Notes: generated by a model not told the origin, from the letters alone. Positions 1 to 7,224 are shown, counted from the first letter of the stretch. The stretch: DNA of 11,569 nt from a bacterium (GCA_029940125.1 JAOZRP010000042.1:1-11569), one strand, 5' to 3'. Program-made: numbers and translations.

Positions 1-332
1 CTAAACTCTCATTTCCTGGTCATTATTATTGCCTTTTCGGTATTCTTCCGGAAACATTTACCATTATTTGCCGGCCAGCAAGGCCAAAGCCCTGGAGATT
101 GGCAATGGAACAAAGGCCGGATTCGTACTCGTAGTTAAGCGATTAGCTGTTGAGTGCCAGCTGTCGGCCCCTGGCTTTTCGCTTAACAAGTTATTTTTTC
201 AATGTTTTATGAAAGCAACTGCTGAACGCTGCGTTATTATTGCTGACAACAATGATTTTTACTGGACGCTGACTAAAAGTTCATGCTACATTTCGAGAGA
301 ATGAAGTTTAATCACGGCACAGGATACATGAA
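1..332. other. Non-coding leader region upstream of the rightward operon
   Basis: I recognise no gene here. An open frame runs through positions 29-304, but it resembles no family I know and crosses a repeat array, so I do not call it. The stretch holds one reverse-oriented copy of the intergenic heptad repeat (about 128-225). It also holds a weak inverted repeat at 48-74 (CCGGAAA, then TTTGCCGG) that looks like the end hairpins of the better repeat copies. The first gene starts at 333 behind AGGA at 321-324. No convincing -35/-10 pair was found for that gene. Confidence 0.6.
128..225 (-). repeat. Intergenic heptad-repeat element, copy 1 (degraded)
   Basis: On the minus strand, positions 183 down to 128 divide into eight consecutive 7-nt units: AGCGAAA, AGCCAGG, GGCCGAC, AGCTGGC, ACTCAAC, AGCTAAT, CGCTTAA, CTACGAG. 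They approximate AGCTNAN. Just upstream (minus-strand sense, 225-184) lies a stretch that aligns with copies 2 and 3, including TCAGCAGT, ACATTGAAAAAA and AACTTGTTAAGC, with one 2-nt gap against copy 3. The hairpin expected after the heptads is only a remnant (ATCCGG near 118-123). The element carries no coding capacity. It is the same family as the elements at 4363-4505 and 9081-9216. Confidence 0.7.
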
Positions 333-2012
333 ATGTTACTGGGAATCGATGTCGGCGGTACACACACGGACGCGGTAGTCATCAACCAACAGGGCCTGGT
401 GGCCACGGCAAAAGTGGTTACCGACCACGACAACCTGCTGCATTCCGTCCAAGAAGCCCTGGAGAAAGTCCTGCAGGACGCAAGTCCCAGGCAAATTCGC
501 AACATAAATTTGAGCACCACCCTGACCACCAACGCCATTGTCGAGCAGAAGCTTGAACCGGTGGGCATGTTTGTGGCGGCTGGACCAGGGATCGACCCCC
601 AGCAATATGAAATCGGCGACTACTTTTTCCCCTGCCGGGGATCCATCGATCACCGGGGCGTGGAACGCGCTCCCCTGGATGACGGCGAAATTGACAAAAA
701 CCTTCGAACCTGCCGTGATGAGGGCATTCGCTGTTATGCCGCGGTCAGCAAGTTTTCTCCCCGCAATCCCCTCCATGAGAACATCATCCAGCAAAAGCTG
801 CAGTCTCAGGCCGACTTTGTTACCGTAGGCCACCAGCTTTCGGGACGGCTGAATTTTCCCCGCCGGATTGCCACCGCCTACTACAATTCGGCCATTCGCC
901 CCCCCTTCAACCGTTTCGCGGATGCCATTGAAAGCAGCATTGAAAAACTGGGACTCCAGGCTCCCATCAACATCCTGAAAGCCGACGGCGGCACCATGCC
1001 GTTCGCAGTCTCCAGGAAGGTGCCGGTACAATCTATTCTTTCCGGGCCGGCCGCCAGCGTCATGGGCATCGTCGCCCTTTGCGACATTGATGACGACGCC
1101 GTTATTCTCGACATCGGCGGCACCACCACCGACATTGCCGTTTTTGCCGCCGGTTCCCCACTGCTGCAAAAAGAAGGCATCGCCCTCGGGGGTCACGCCA
1201 CCCTGGTTCAAGCCATCATCACCCGTTCCATCGGCATCGGCGGCGATTCTCTCATCCAGGTCAACCAGGAGAAACTGACGGTAGGACCGCAGCGCCACGG
1301 ACCGGCCATGGCTTTCGGCGGTGCCAAACCCACCCTGATTGACGCCTGCAACGTGCAGGGAGTGTCCATGGCCGGAAACAAACAGGCCTCCATGGATGGG
1401 ATGGCCAAACTGGCAAAAAACCTTGGCCTCCCCCTGCCGGAGCTGGCTGCCCAGGTCATCGACCTGGCCGTTTCCAGCATTATGGAAGCAACCAGGGAAC
1501 TGATCCAGGAGATTAACAATCGGCCGGTTTACACGGTCCATGAAATGCTTTCCGGCCCCGAGCTGACCCCGGAAAAGCTCTATGTCATGGGCGGCCCGGC
1601 CGCCGCCCTGGCCGACACCCTGGGCAAGAGATTCTCCATGCCGGCAACCGTTCCCCACGATTACGCCATTGCCAATGCCATCGGCGCCGCCCTCACCCGC
1701 TCGACCATGGAATTGGAACTTTTCGCTGACACCGAAAAGAAAACCCTGATCATTCCGGAACTGGACATTGCCGAGGAAATACCGTTCCAGTATTCCCTCG
1801 ACGATGCCGTTTCCAGGGGCAGGGAGTCACTGGCGGACTACCTGAAGCTCCACGGACATCAGCACATTGATGAAAATGACATCGAAACCATCGAAGCGGA
1901 TGTTTTCAATATGATCAACAACTATTTTACCGTCGGCAGGAATATCCGGGTCAGCTGCCAGCTGAAGCCCGGCATTGATCGCGCGTACCGGCAAGGACTG
2001 ACAACACCATGA
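333..2012 (+). CDS. Hydantoinase A / oxoprolinase-family ATPase, short form, no HyuB partner
   Basis: Seen: a 559-residue protein with sugar-kinase/Hsc70/actin (ASKHA) nucleotide-binding signatures. These are DVGGTHTDAV at 6-15, STTLTTNA at 61-68, SGPAASVMG at 237-245, DIGGTTTDIAV at 260-270, GIGGDS at 301-306 and GGPA at 420-423. Family knowledge: HyuA-type subunits use ATP to phosphorylate or open cyclic amides such as hydantoins and 5-oxoproline, or to activate ketones in acetone carboxylase, and normally work with a HyuB-type subunit. This one is shorter than most (commonly about 650-700 residues) and no HyuB gene follows. Instead its stop codon overlaps the start of a deacetylase-family gene (ATGA), implying translational coupling. 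The start at 333 is chosen because AGGA lies 8 nt upstream and the glycine-rich phosphate loop follows immediately, as in the family. The ATG at 328 is out of frame. The substrate is unknown; the family call is firm, the function is not. Confidence 0.85.
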   Translation: MLLGIDVGGTHTDAVVINQQGLVATAKVVTDHDNLLHSVQEALEKVLQDASPRQIRNINLSTTLTTNAIVEQKLEPVGMFVAAGPGIDPQQYEIGDYFFPCRGSIDHRGVERAPLDDGEIDKNLRTCRDEGIRCYAAVSKFSPRNPLHENIIQQKLQSQADFVTVGHQLSGRLNFPRRIATAYYNSAIRPPFNRFADAIESSIEKLGLQAPINILKADGGTMPFAVSRKVPVQSILSGPAASVMGIVALCDIDDDAVILDIGGTTTDIAVFAAGSPLLQKEGIALGGHATLVQAIITRSIGIGGDSLIQVNQEKLTVGPQRHGPAMAFGGAKPTLIDACNVQGVSMAGNKQASMDGMAKLAKNLGLPLPELAAQVIDLAVSSIMEATRELIQEINNRPVYTVHEMLSGPELTPEKLYVMGGPAAALADTLGKRFSMPATVPHDYAIANAIGAALTRSTMELELFADTEKKTLIIPELDIAEEIPFQYSLDDAVSRGRESLADYLKLHGHQHIDENDIETIEADVFNMINNYFTVGRNIRVSCQLKPGIDRAYRQGLTTP

Positions 2013-3352
2013 TTGAGGCCAAAAATAAACTGGGAGTTATCTTTTTCCCGGCCTATGACTGGGCCATCGACGCCACCCACCCCGAGCGTGAGGAGCGTCT
2101 GCTTTATACCCAGGACCAGCTGCGGGAAGAAGGCATTTTCGACATCAAGGGCATCAATGAGTACAAGCCGGCCATTGCCGAGCCGGAGGATATTGACCGG
2201 ACCCATTTCTGCTATCCCGACGTTGACTCGGTAACCACGGAATCACACCTGATCGCCGCCGGGGGGGCGATCAAAGCCGCCCAGCTGGTAATGGACAAAG
2301 AGGTGGACAAGGCTTTTGCCATCGTCCGCCCGCCCGGTCACCACGCCATGAAGGTGGTGCACGGCAACCGTGGCTTCTGCAACGTCAACAATGAAGCGGT
2401 AATGATCGAATTCATCCGCGAAACCTACGGCCACCGGCGGATAGCGATCGTCGACACCGACTGCCACCATGGAGACGGAACCCAGAACATTTACTGGCAC
2501 GACCCCGACACCCTGTTCATTTCCCTGCACCAGGACGGGCGCACCCTCTATCCCGGCTCCGGCTTTCTCAACGAGCGGGGCGGACCGAACGCCATCGGCA
2601 GAACCATCAACATTCCCCTGCCGCCCCAGACTTCCGACGACGGTTTTCTTTACGTCATCGACGAGGTCGTCCTGCCCATCCTGGAGGATTTCAAACCGGA
2701 CCTGATTATCAATTCCGCCGGCCAGGACAACCACTACACCGACCCGATCACCAACATGAGTTTTTCCGCCCAGGGCTACGCCAGGCTCAATGAAAAGCTG
2801 AATCCCGACATCGCCGTCCTGGAAGGCGGCTACGCCATCCAGGGAGCCCTGCCTTACGTCAACCTGGGCATTGTCCTGGCCATGGCCGGGGTGGATTACA
2901 GCCAGGTCAGGGAACCGGACTACGATCCGGAAAAAATCCGGCAGTCGGCAAAAGTCGATGATTATATCGAAAATCTCTGTCGGGAAATCATGAGCCAGCA
3001 GCGGCGGCCGGTCGAACCGGTCGGCAAGGAGGGAGATTTTTTCAGCCGGACAAAATCGGTCTACTACGATACTGACGGCATCAGCGACGAGCAGACGGAA
3101 AAGGTCATGATCTGCTCATCCTGCGCCGGTTTGAGGGTTATCGAAAGCAGGTCCTCGATCCATGAGCGGTGCCTGGGCATCGAGATCCCCATCCAGGCCT
3201 GCAAACGCTGCCGGGAAACCGGGTTGAAAATTCTAACTGAAGCCAAGAAAGCCATGCGCTACCGGACCATCAGGCTGATCAACCGGGTCGACCGGGAATA
3301 CCGGTCATTCAGCCAGGAGGAATTGTCGCCCCGCAGCAAGTATTTCTTTTAA
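2009..3352 (+). CDS. Histone-deacetylase-superfamily Zn amidohydrolase with C-terminal Cys4 zinc-ribbon-like extension
   Basis: Seen: 447 residues. Residues 1 to about 295 are an arginase/deacetylase-fold domain with the full catalytic set: RPPGHH at 107-112 (H111/H112 acid-base pair), DTDCHHGDGT at 149-158 (zinc ligands D151 and H153), SAGQD at 236-240 (third zinc ligand D240) and EGGY at 272-275 (transition-state Tyr275). It should therefore be an active zinc hydrolase removing acyl groups from amines. Bacterial relatives act on acetylpolyamines, acetoin-related or other small N-acyl compounds, and the name does not imply histones. Residues about 296-447 are extra: CSSC at 369-372 and CKRC at 398-401, plus C388, look like a zinc ribbon, followed by a basic helical tail. 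The gene overlaps the upstream HyuA-like gene by 4 nt, with AAGGA about 11 nt before the ATG. The role of the pair is unknown; a shared N-acyl or cyclic amide substrate is my inference. Confidence 0.85.
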   Translation: MIEAKNKLGVIFFPAYDWAIDATHPEREERLLYTQDQLREEGIFDIKGINEYKPAIAEPEDIDRTHFCYPDVDSVTTESHLIAAGGAIKAAQLVMDKEVDKAFAIVRPPGHHAMKVVHGNRGFCNVNNEAVMIEFIRETYGHRRIAIVDTDCHHGDGTQNIYWHDPDTLFISLHQDGRTLYPGSGFLNERGGPNAIGRTINIPLPPQTSDDGFLYVIDEVVLPILEDFKPDLIINSAGQDNHYTDPITNMSFSAQGYARLNEKLNPDIAVLEGGYAIQGALPYVNLGIVLAMAGVDYSQVREPDYDPEKIRQSAKVDDYIENLCREIMSQQRRPVEPVGKEGDFFSRTKSVYYDTDGISDEQTEKVMICSSCAGLRVIESRSSIHERCLGIEIPIQACKRCRETGLKILTEAKKAMRYRTIRLINRVDREYRSFSQEELSPRSKYFF

Positions 3353-3364
3353 CCCAGCCACCCC

Positions 3365-4273
3365 ATGAGCGCATCCCTTCACCATCCCCGCTACTGGCCG
3401 TCATGGATGCTGGTCGGCATCGCCAGAGCCTTTGGCTATCTGCCCCTGCCCTTGCTTTGGGGTCTGGGAACCGTGGTCGGCAGCCTGGGCTACTACCTGG
3501 TGGGTTCACGGCGCCGCATAGCTCGCCGCAACCTTGAACTCTGCTTCCCGGAACTTTCCGCCAAAGAAATCGATCGTTTGACCCGCCGTCATTTTGCCGC
3601 CCTGGGTACGGCCCTGTTCAGCACCGGCGTCAGCTGGGTGGCTTCCAAAAAGCGTCTCAAGCGCCTGATCCGCTACCGCCACCGCGAAATCTACGAGCAG
3701 GTAAAAACCAGCGGCCGCCCGATTATTTTCCTGGCTCCCCACTTTCTCGGCCTCGAGCTGGGGGGCATATGCTTTTCCCTTGAATGTCCCGGGGTCAGCA
3801 TGTATCAAAGGGTGCATGACCCGGTTCTTGACCGACAGATCTACCGGGGGCGCTGCCGGTACGGCGGCATCATGATTGAACGCAACGCCTCGCTGAAAAC
3901 CCTGATCAAGCTCCTGCGCCAAGGCACCACCTTTTACTACCTGCCAGACCAGAATCCGGGACGACGGCGCGGCGTCTTCGTGCCTTTTTTCGGCATCCAG
4001 ACGGCTACCTATCCCACCCTCAGCCGCTTTGCCAAGCTGGCTGACGCCGTGGTCATTCCCTGCTGCAGCCGCTTCCTTCCCTACGGCAGGGGGGTTGAAA
4101 TGGTTTTCCTGCCGCCCCTTGAACCATTTCCCACCGACGACCCCATTGCCGACACCACCCTGATGAACCGCCGCATTGAAGAGGCCATCCGGTTGATGCC
4201 CGAAGACTACTTCTGGGTCCACCGGCGCTTCAAAACCAGGCCCAGGGGTGAACCATCGCTGTATGAAAAATGA
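3365..4273 (+). CDS. Lipid A biosynthesis acyltransferase, LpxL/LpxM (HtrB/MsbB) family
   Basis: Seen: 302 residues with an N-terminal hydrophobic stretch (about 14-45), the catalytic HX4E motif H126-F-L-G-L-E131, the DQNPG block at 195-199 followed by GVFVPFFG at 203-210, and the terminal signature YFWVHRRFKTRP at 282-293. These are the hallmarks of late acyltransferases that move an acyl chain from acyl-ACP onto the hydroxyl of a primary acyl chain of Kdo-lipid A (or a precursor) at the cytoplasmic face of the inner membrane. Length fits the family (about 300). It starts 12 nt after the deacetylase stop codon without a clear Shine-Dalgarno, so it probably depends on reinitiation. Whether it is the LpxL or LpxM paralogue, or acts on another lipid, cannot be told from sequence. 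It faces the leftward lpx cluster rather than belonging to it. Confidence 0.88.
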   Translation: MSASLHHPRYWPSWMLVGIARAFGYLPLPLLWGLGTVVGSLGYYLVGSRRRIARRNLELCFPELSAKEIDRLTRRHFAALGTALFSTGVSWVASKKRLKRLIRYRHREIYEQVKTSGRPIIFLAPHFLGLELGGICFSLECPGVSMYQRVHDPVLDRQIYRGRCRYGGIMIERNASLKTLIKLLRQGTTFYYLPDQNPGRRRGVFVPFFGIQTATYPTLSRFAKLADAVVIPCCSRFLPYGRGVEMVFLPPLEPFPTDDPIADTTLMNRRIEEAIRLMPEDYFWVHRRFKTRPRGEPSLYEK

Positions 4274-4330
4274 AAAGGGAAACAGGAAGCAACGTTTCGG
4301 GAAAGAACGTCACCGAAAGGGAAGTTGGCA

Positions 4331-4361
4331 AGCCAGCCCGGCAACTGAAGGCTGGCTGTTT
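4331..4361 (+). terminator. Candidate terminator hairpin after the acyltransferase
   Basis: AGCCAGCC at 4331-4338 pairs perfectly with GGCTGGCT at 4350-4357 across an 11-nt loop and is followed by a short, weak T-rich stretch (GTTTATCT). A competing pairing, AGTTG at 4323-4327 with CAACT at 4342-4346, uses the same loop. The stem is good but the U-tract is poor, so efficiency is uncertain. It sits about 60 nt past the acyltransferase stop, where a terminator for the rightward operon is expected. Confidence 0.5.
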
Positions 4362-4362
4362 A

Positions 4363-4505
4363 TCTGGAAACTGACATTTCCCGATCAACGCTTTCAGCGG
4401 ACAGCAGTCGGCTTTCAGCAAAACACTGAAAAAACAGCTTGCCAAGCTAACAGCTAGAGGTGACCGCTCACAGCTCATCCGGGAAACGGCGGTTTCCGGG
4501 TAAAC
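4363..4505 (+). repeat. Intergenic heptad-repeat element, copy 2 (complete)
   Basis: A 143-bp element between converging genes. In order: a left imperfect hairpin (GGAAA at 4366-4370, TTTCCC at 4377-4382), a 58-nt spacer (4390-4447) ending in the inverted repeat AGCTTGCCAAGCT (4436-4448), a heptad array (AGCTAAC, AGCTAGA, a 6-nt GGTGAC, CGCTCAC, AGCTCAT; 4445-4478), and a right hairpin. In the right hairpin GGAAAC at 4483-4488 faces GTTTCC at 4492-4497, with further outer pairing. Compared with 9081-9216, the first 85 bases align without a gap, the array is one 7-bp unit longer, and the right hairpin aligns again. The right hairpin lies about 6 nt beyond the yfcE stop codon and could serve as that gene's mRNA 3' end. 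Confidence 0.75.
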
Positions 4506-4506
4506 G

Positions 4507-5070
4507 CTATTTAGCGGCAAATTCCAGGTTGCTTAGGATTTCACCGGTTTCCAGGTCAATAATATTCACCCAGCGCTGCAGGGTATCAATGACGCCGACG
4601 GAACCATTGATATGGTCTTTCGGCAGCGCCGCCGAGCCTGGATTAAGATGAATGACATGGTTTTCCCGCTGCAGACGGCGGATATGGGAATGGCCGGTGA
4701 TCAGGAAATCGGCCCGGTAGCGGTGCGCGGTGCGCAGAAAATCAGCCATGCCTCCCTGGTCGCCGTGCACAACGCAGAAACGCAACCCTTCCAGCTGTGA
4801 AAAGACCAGCGGCTGAATCGGGTAATTCAACACCAATTTATCCACGGCGGAATCGCAGTTTCCCTCGGCAATCAATACAGGAACCGGGCTGCTGTTCAGC
4901 AAGTCGGCAAGCTCGCCGGTTTGATAGCCGAAGGGAAAGGGATTCCTGGCCCCGTGGTACAGAACGTCCCCGGCATGGAAGATAAAATCAACATCGTTAA
5001 ATGGCCCGTCCATAGCCTGCTGCCAGGCTGATGCAGAACCATGGGTGTCGCTGATGACGCCAATTTTCAT
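4507..5070 (-). CDS. yfcE: YfcE-type metallophosphoesterase (phosphodiesterase)
   Basis: Seen: 187 residues with all calcineurin-like metal-binding motifs: SDTHG at 7-11 (D8, H10), GDVLYHG at 34-40 (D35), GNCD at 70-73 (N71), HGD at 102-104, GHSH at 126-129 and NPGS at 143-146. The GDVLxHG...RN and GNCDS-VD arrangements match my recollection of Escherichia coli YfcE (184 residues), a manganese-dependent phosphodiesterase active on artificial substrates, with no settled natural one. The start at 5070 has AAAGGAG about 7 nt upstream. A good promoter lies just ahead, overlapping the end of the upstream hydrolase gene, so it can be expressed apart from the lpx genes. The stop codon is followed within a few bases by the hairpin of repeat copy 2. 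It is soluble, with no signal peptide. I considered LpxH and rejected it. Confidence 0.88.
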   Translation of the reverse strand: MKIGVISDTHGSASAWQQAMDGPFNDVDFIFHAGDVLYHGARNPFPFGYQTGELADLLNSSPVPVLIAEGNCDSAVDKLVLNYPIQPLVFSQLEGLRFCVVHGDQGGMADFLRTAHRYRADFLITGHSHIRRLQRENHVIHLNPGSAALPKDHINGSVGVIDTLQRWVNIIDLETGEILSNLEFAAK

Positions 5071-5179
5071 GCGCAGCTCCTTTCAGTATCCCGCGTAACC
5101 ACTAATCTTTCCATCATGCACCACAAACATTGACCGCCGACAGCCTATCTTAAAAAAAAACCGGACTGTCTACCTACTG

Positions 5180-5207
5180 ATTATAATCTCAAAAACGGGA
5201 ATTTCAA
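5180..5207 (-). promoter_or_regulatory. Sigma70-like promoter for yfcE
   Basis: On the minus strand TTGAAA (5207-5202) is followed after 16 nt by a perfect TATAAT (5185-5180). The -35 hexamer overlaps the stop codon of the hydrolase gene (5204-5206). The -10 sits inside a palindrome, GATTATAATC (5179-5188). Transcription would begin near 5173, leaving a leader of about 100 nt that contains a run of nine T residues (5160-5152). No stem stands before that run, so it is probably not an intrinsic terminator. Confidence 0.5.
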
Positions 5208-6082
5208 GATTTTTTCAGGCACTGGTACACGAGGGCATAAACCCTGGCGCTCAAAACCAGTCGAAAATGGCCGACCAGGTGAACGGTGTGATGTTCGGCG
5301 CCGGGAAAGACGGCATGCTCGTTGGGAATGATCAGTTCATCAAAGTCCGAAGCGATGGAAAAACATTGGCAGGTATTTTGTAGATTCCGGCAGGAGGACA
5401 GCCGGGCTAAAAAGGGAGATCCCGGTCTCATGTCACGGGCCGCCGGCCCGATTCCCAATGACCAGAGCATGGTGCCCCGGTGGGGAGTGCCAATGGTGAT
5501 GAGCCGCTTTAACCTCTGCGGGTCACAGTGACCGCTGCCTGCATACCACCGACAGACCAGCCCACCCATGCTGTGGCCGACCAGGGTTAACGACCGGGAT
5601 GACGAACCCGCAGTCCGCTGGATGAACTCCCCAAGCAGGTCCGCCTGTTCATCAATGGGCAGCATTTTGCCGCCCGGTTCGAAAACCACCACCTTGAAGC
5701 CGTCACGCCGCAGGCGCCAACGCAGCACCCACATGCAGCCCTCATTCATCAGGTACCCGGGAACCAGGACAATGAGCTCTGTCTGCCCGTCAGGCGCCAA
5801 AGTGCGCGGCCATCCCCTGACCCGCCGCCATTGCCGCCGCAGCCAGGCAGCCAATAGCAGGGAAACCATCACCAGGGTGCTGCCTGATTCCAGCAGCGCT
5901 TCCCGGAGCTTATCCGCGGCCAGAACGCCGGAAAAGTGAGGGGATACCTCAACCGGGGGCGGCTGGTAGTCAGGCCGGTTGCTGATTTCAAACCAGCGGA
6001 ACAGGTAGGCGATCAACCGGAAAGTCAACAACAGAAACAGCAGCAGGCAGCAAAGATAAATCATCGCCATCATCATGTCCAT
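5204..6082 (-). CDS. Membrane-anchored alpha/beta-hydrolase, lipase/esterase-like
   Basis: Seen: 292 residues. A hydrophobic N-terminal segment (about 6-30) and a second one (about 67-80, followed by a very basic RRQWRRVR) precede an alpha/beta-hydrolase domain. That domain has VLVPGYL near 105-111 (oxyanion region), the nucleophile elbow GHSMG at 169-173 with Ser171, the lipase-like GTPHRGT at 198-204, a probable acid at D246 or D248, and His272. The motifs resemble triacylglycerol lipase/esterase relatives acting on acyl esters. The charge pattern suggests two membrane passes with the catalytic domain in the cytoplasm (inference). The start overlaps the end of lpxB by 10 nt. The second ATG would give an exact ATGA overlap, so the true start may be two codons later. 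The overlap implies co-translation with lpxB and a possible role in lipid A or phospholipid turnover, but the substrate is unknown. Confidence 0.78.
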   Translation of the reverse strand: MDMMMAMIYLCCLLLFLLLTFRLIAYLFRWFEISNRPDYQPPPVEVSPHFSGVLAADKLREALLESGSTLVMVSLLLAAWLRRQWRRVRGWPRTLAPDGQTELIVLVPGYLMNEGCMWVLRWRLRRDGFKVVVFEPGGKMLPIDEQADLLGEFIQRTAGSSSRSLTLVGHSMGGLVCRWYAGSGHCDPQRLKRLITIGTPHRGTMLWSLGIGPAARDMRPGSPFLARLSSCRNLQNTCQCFSIASDFDELIIPNEHAVFPGAEHHTVHLVGHFRLVLSARVYALVYQCLKKS

Positions 6083-7224
6083 CCCCCCGGCTTGAACTGT
6101 CGCAGACAGGCCAGCACTTCCTCCGCCGCCCGGTCGGTTCCCCCGGCGGCACCCAGCCGCTTTTGCACTTCCTGGAGGTCCGCAAGCACCCGGGCGTATT
6201 TTTCGGGATTATCAAGGCATTCCACCGCTTTTTCATAGATGCGCCGGGGTTCCGCCTCGGCCTGCACCAGTTCAGGAACCACTTCACGGCCGGCAATCAG
6301 GTTCACCAGGCTGATATGGGGAACGGATATCAACTTCCTGCCGATCAGGTAGGAGAGAAGACCAACCCGATACACTACCACCATGGGAACTGCGGCCAGG
6401 GCCGTTTCCAGGGTGGCGGTGCCGGAAGCCACCAGGGCGAAAAAGGCCCGGCGCAGGCAGCTCGACAACGGTTCGCGAACCAGCAGCAGCCATGAGGGAC
6501 AGGGGGAAGGGAGCAGGGTCTCAATGAAGTCAGAACTCAGTGAAGGAGCCAGGGGAAGGAGAAACTGCTGTTCCGGATGGGTTTTGCGAATCAAGGACGC
6601 CGTTTCCAGCATCATCGGCAGCAGCCGCCGTACTTCCGTTGGGCGACTGCCGGGCAGCAGGGCGATATACGGCCGCTGCGCCCGGGGCAACGGGGTAAAA
6701 CCGGCAAAGACATCGGCCAGGGGGTGCCCGGTATAACAGACGGGAACTCCCGACTCCCGGTAGAATTCCTCCTCAAAAGGCAGGATGACCAGCATGCGGT
6801 CAACCAGGGCCTTGATTCGTCTGATGCGCCCCCGCCGCCAGGCCCAAAGCTGCGGGCTGATGTAATAGACCAGGGGAATGCCGAGCTTTTTCACCTGGGG
6901 AGCGGCAAGATAAAGATTAAAGTCGGGAAAATCTATCAGGACCACCAGATCCGGCCGCTGCTGCCGCAGGTAGGCTTTCAGACAGCTCCAGCCGGCATAA
7001 ATTGCCGGCAGACGGCCAATCACCTCGGTAATGCCCACCACCGCCAGACGTGCGGACGGAAAAACCAGGGAAACGCCGGCGGCCTCCATCTGCCGGCCGC
7101 CGATGCCGTCAATAATCAGCCCCGGTTGCTTCTTCCTGAGGGCCCGGGCCAGATTGGCACCGTGGAAATCACCCGAATCTTCACCGGAAACAATGCAGAT
7201 TCTCATGGTTTTGGCGGCGGTCAT
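6073..7224 (-). CDS. lpxB: Lipid-A-disaccharide synthase LpxB
   Basis: Seen: 383 residues, the usual LpxB length, with SGEDSGDFHGANL at 13-25, IDFPDFN at 97-103 (D98 corresponds to the catalytic Asp of the E. coli enzyme), QLWAWR at 125-130, GHPL at 166-169, LLPGSR at 189-194, ASGTATLE at 266-273, and NLIAGREVVPE at 308-318. LpxB is a GT-B glycosyltransferase peripheral to the inner membrane. It joins UDP-2,3-diacylglucosamine to lipid X, forming the beta-1,6 disaccharide of lipid A and releasing UDP. The ATG at 7224 has only a weak GGAT ahead; a second in-frame ATG at 7206 (Met7, right before RICIVSGE) is also possible. It lies 55 nt downstream of the oxidoreductase, and its stop overlaps the next hydrolase gene. 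Confidence 0.96.
   Translation of the reverse strand: MTAAKTMRICIVSGEDSGDFHGANLARALRKKQPGLIIDGIGGRQMEAAGVSLVFPSARLAVVGITEVIGRLPAIYAGWSCLKAYLRQQRPDLVVLIDFPDFNLYLAAPQVKKLGIPLVYYISPQLWAWRRGRIRRIKALVDRMLVILPFEEEFYRESGVPVCYTGHPLADVFAGFTPLPRAQRPYIALLPGSRPTEVRRLLPMMLETASLIRKTHPEQQFLLPLAPSLSSDFIETLLPSPCPSWLLLVREPLSSCLRRAFFALVASGTATLETALAAVPMVVVYRVGLLSYLIGRKLISVPHISLVNLIAGREVVPELVQAEAEPRRIYEKAVECLDNPEKYARVLADLQEVQKRLGAAGGTDRAAEEVLACLRQFKPGGWT

Noticed and set aside
29..304. Possible 91-residue protein before the first operon
   Set aside because: It resembles no family, lacks a good ribosome site, and runs through repeat copy 1, which is non-coding at the other loci.
336..1658. Long open frame (440 codons) on the minus strand opposite the HyuA-like gene
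   Set aside because: It is antisense to a gene with clear family motifs. Its protein is Gly/His/Asp-rich with no domain, as expected from the codon bias of the true gene.
4445..4478. CRISPR array or integron attC site as an explanation of the repeats
   Set aside because: The units are 7 nt, degenerate and without unique spacers. The copies lack the paired RYYYAAC/GTTRRRY core sites of attC and no integrase or cas gene is present.
4507..5070. LpxH (UDP-2,3-diacylglucosamine hydrolase) for the metallophosphoesterase
   Set aside because: The GDVLYHG...RN, GNCDSAVD and NPGS pattern and the length fit YfcE. LpxH has a GNRD-type motif and a larger lipid-binding insert that is absent here.
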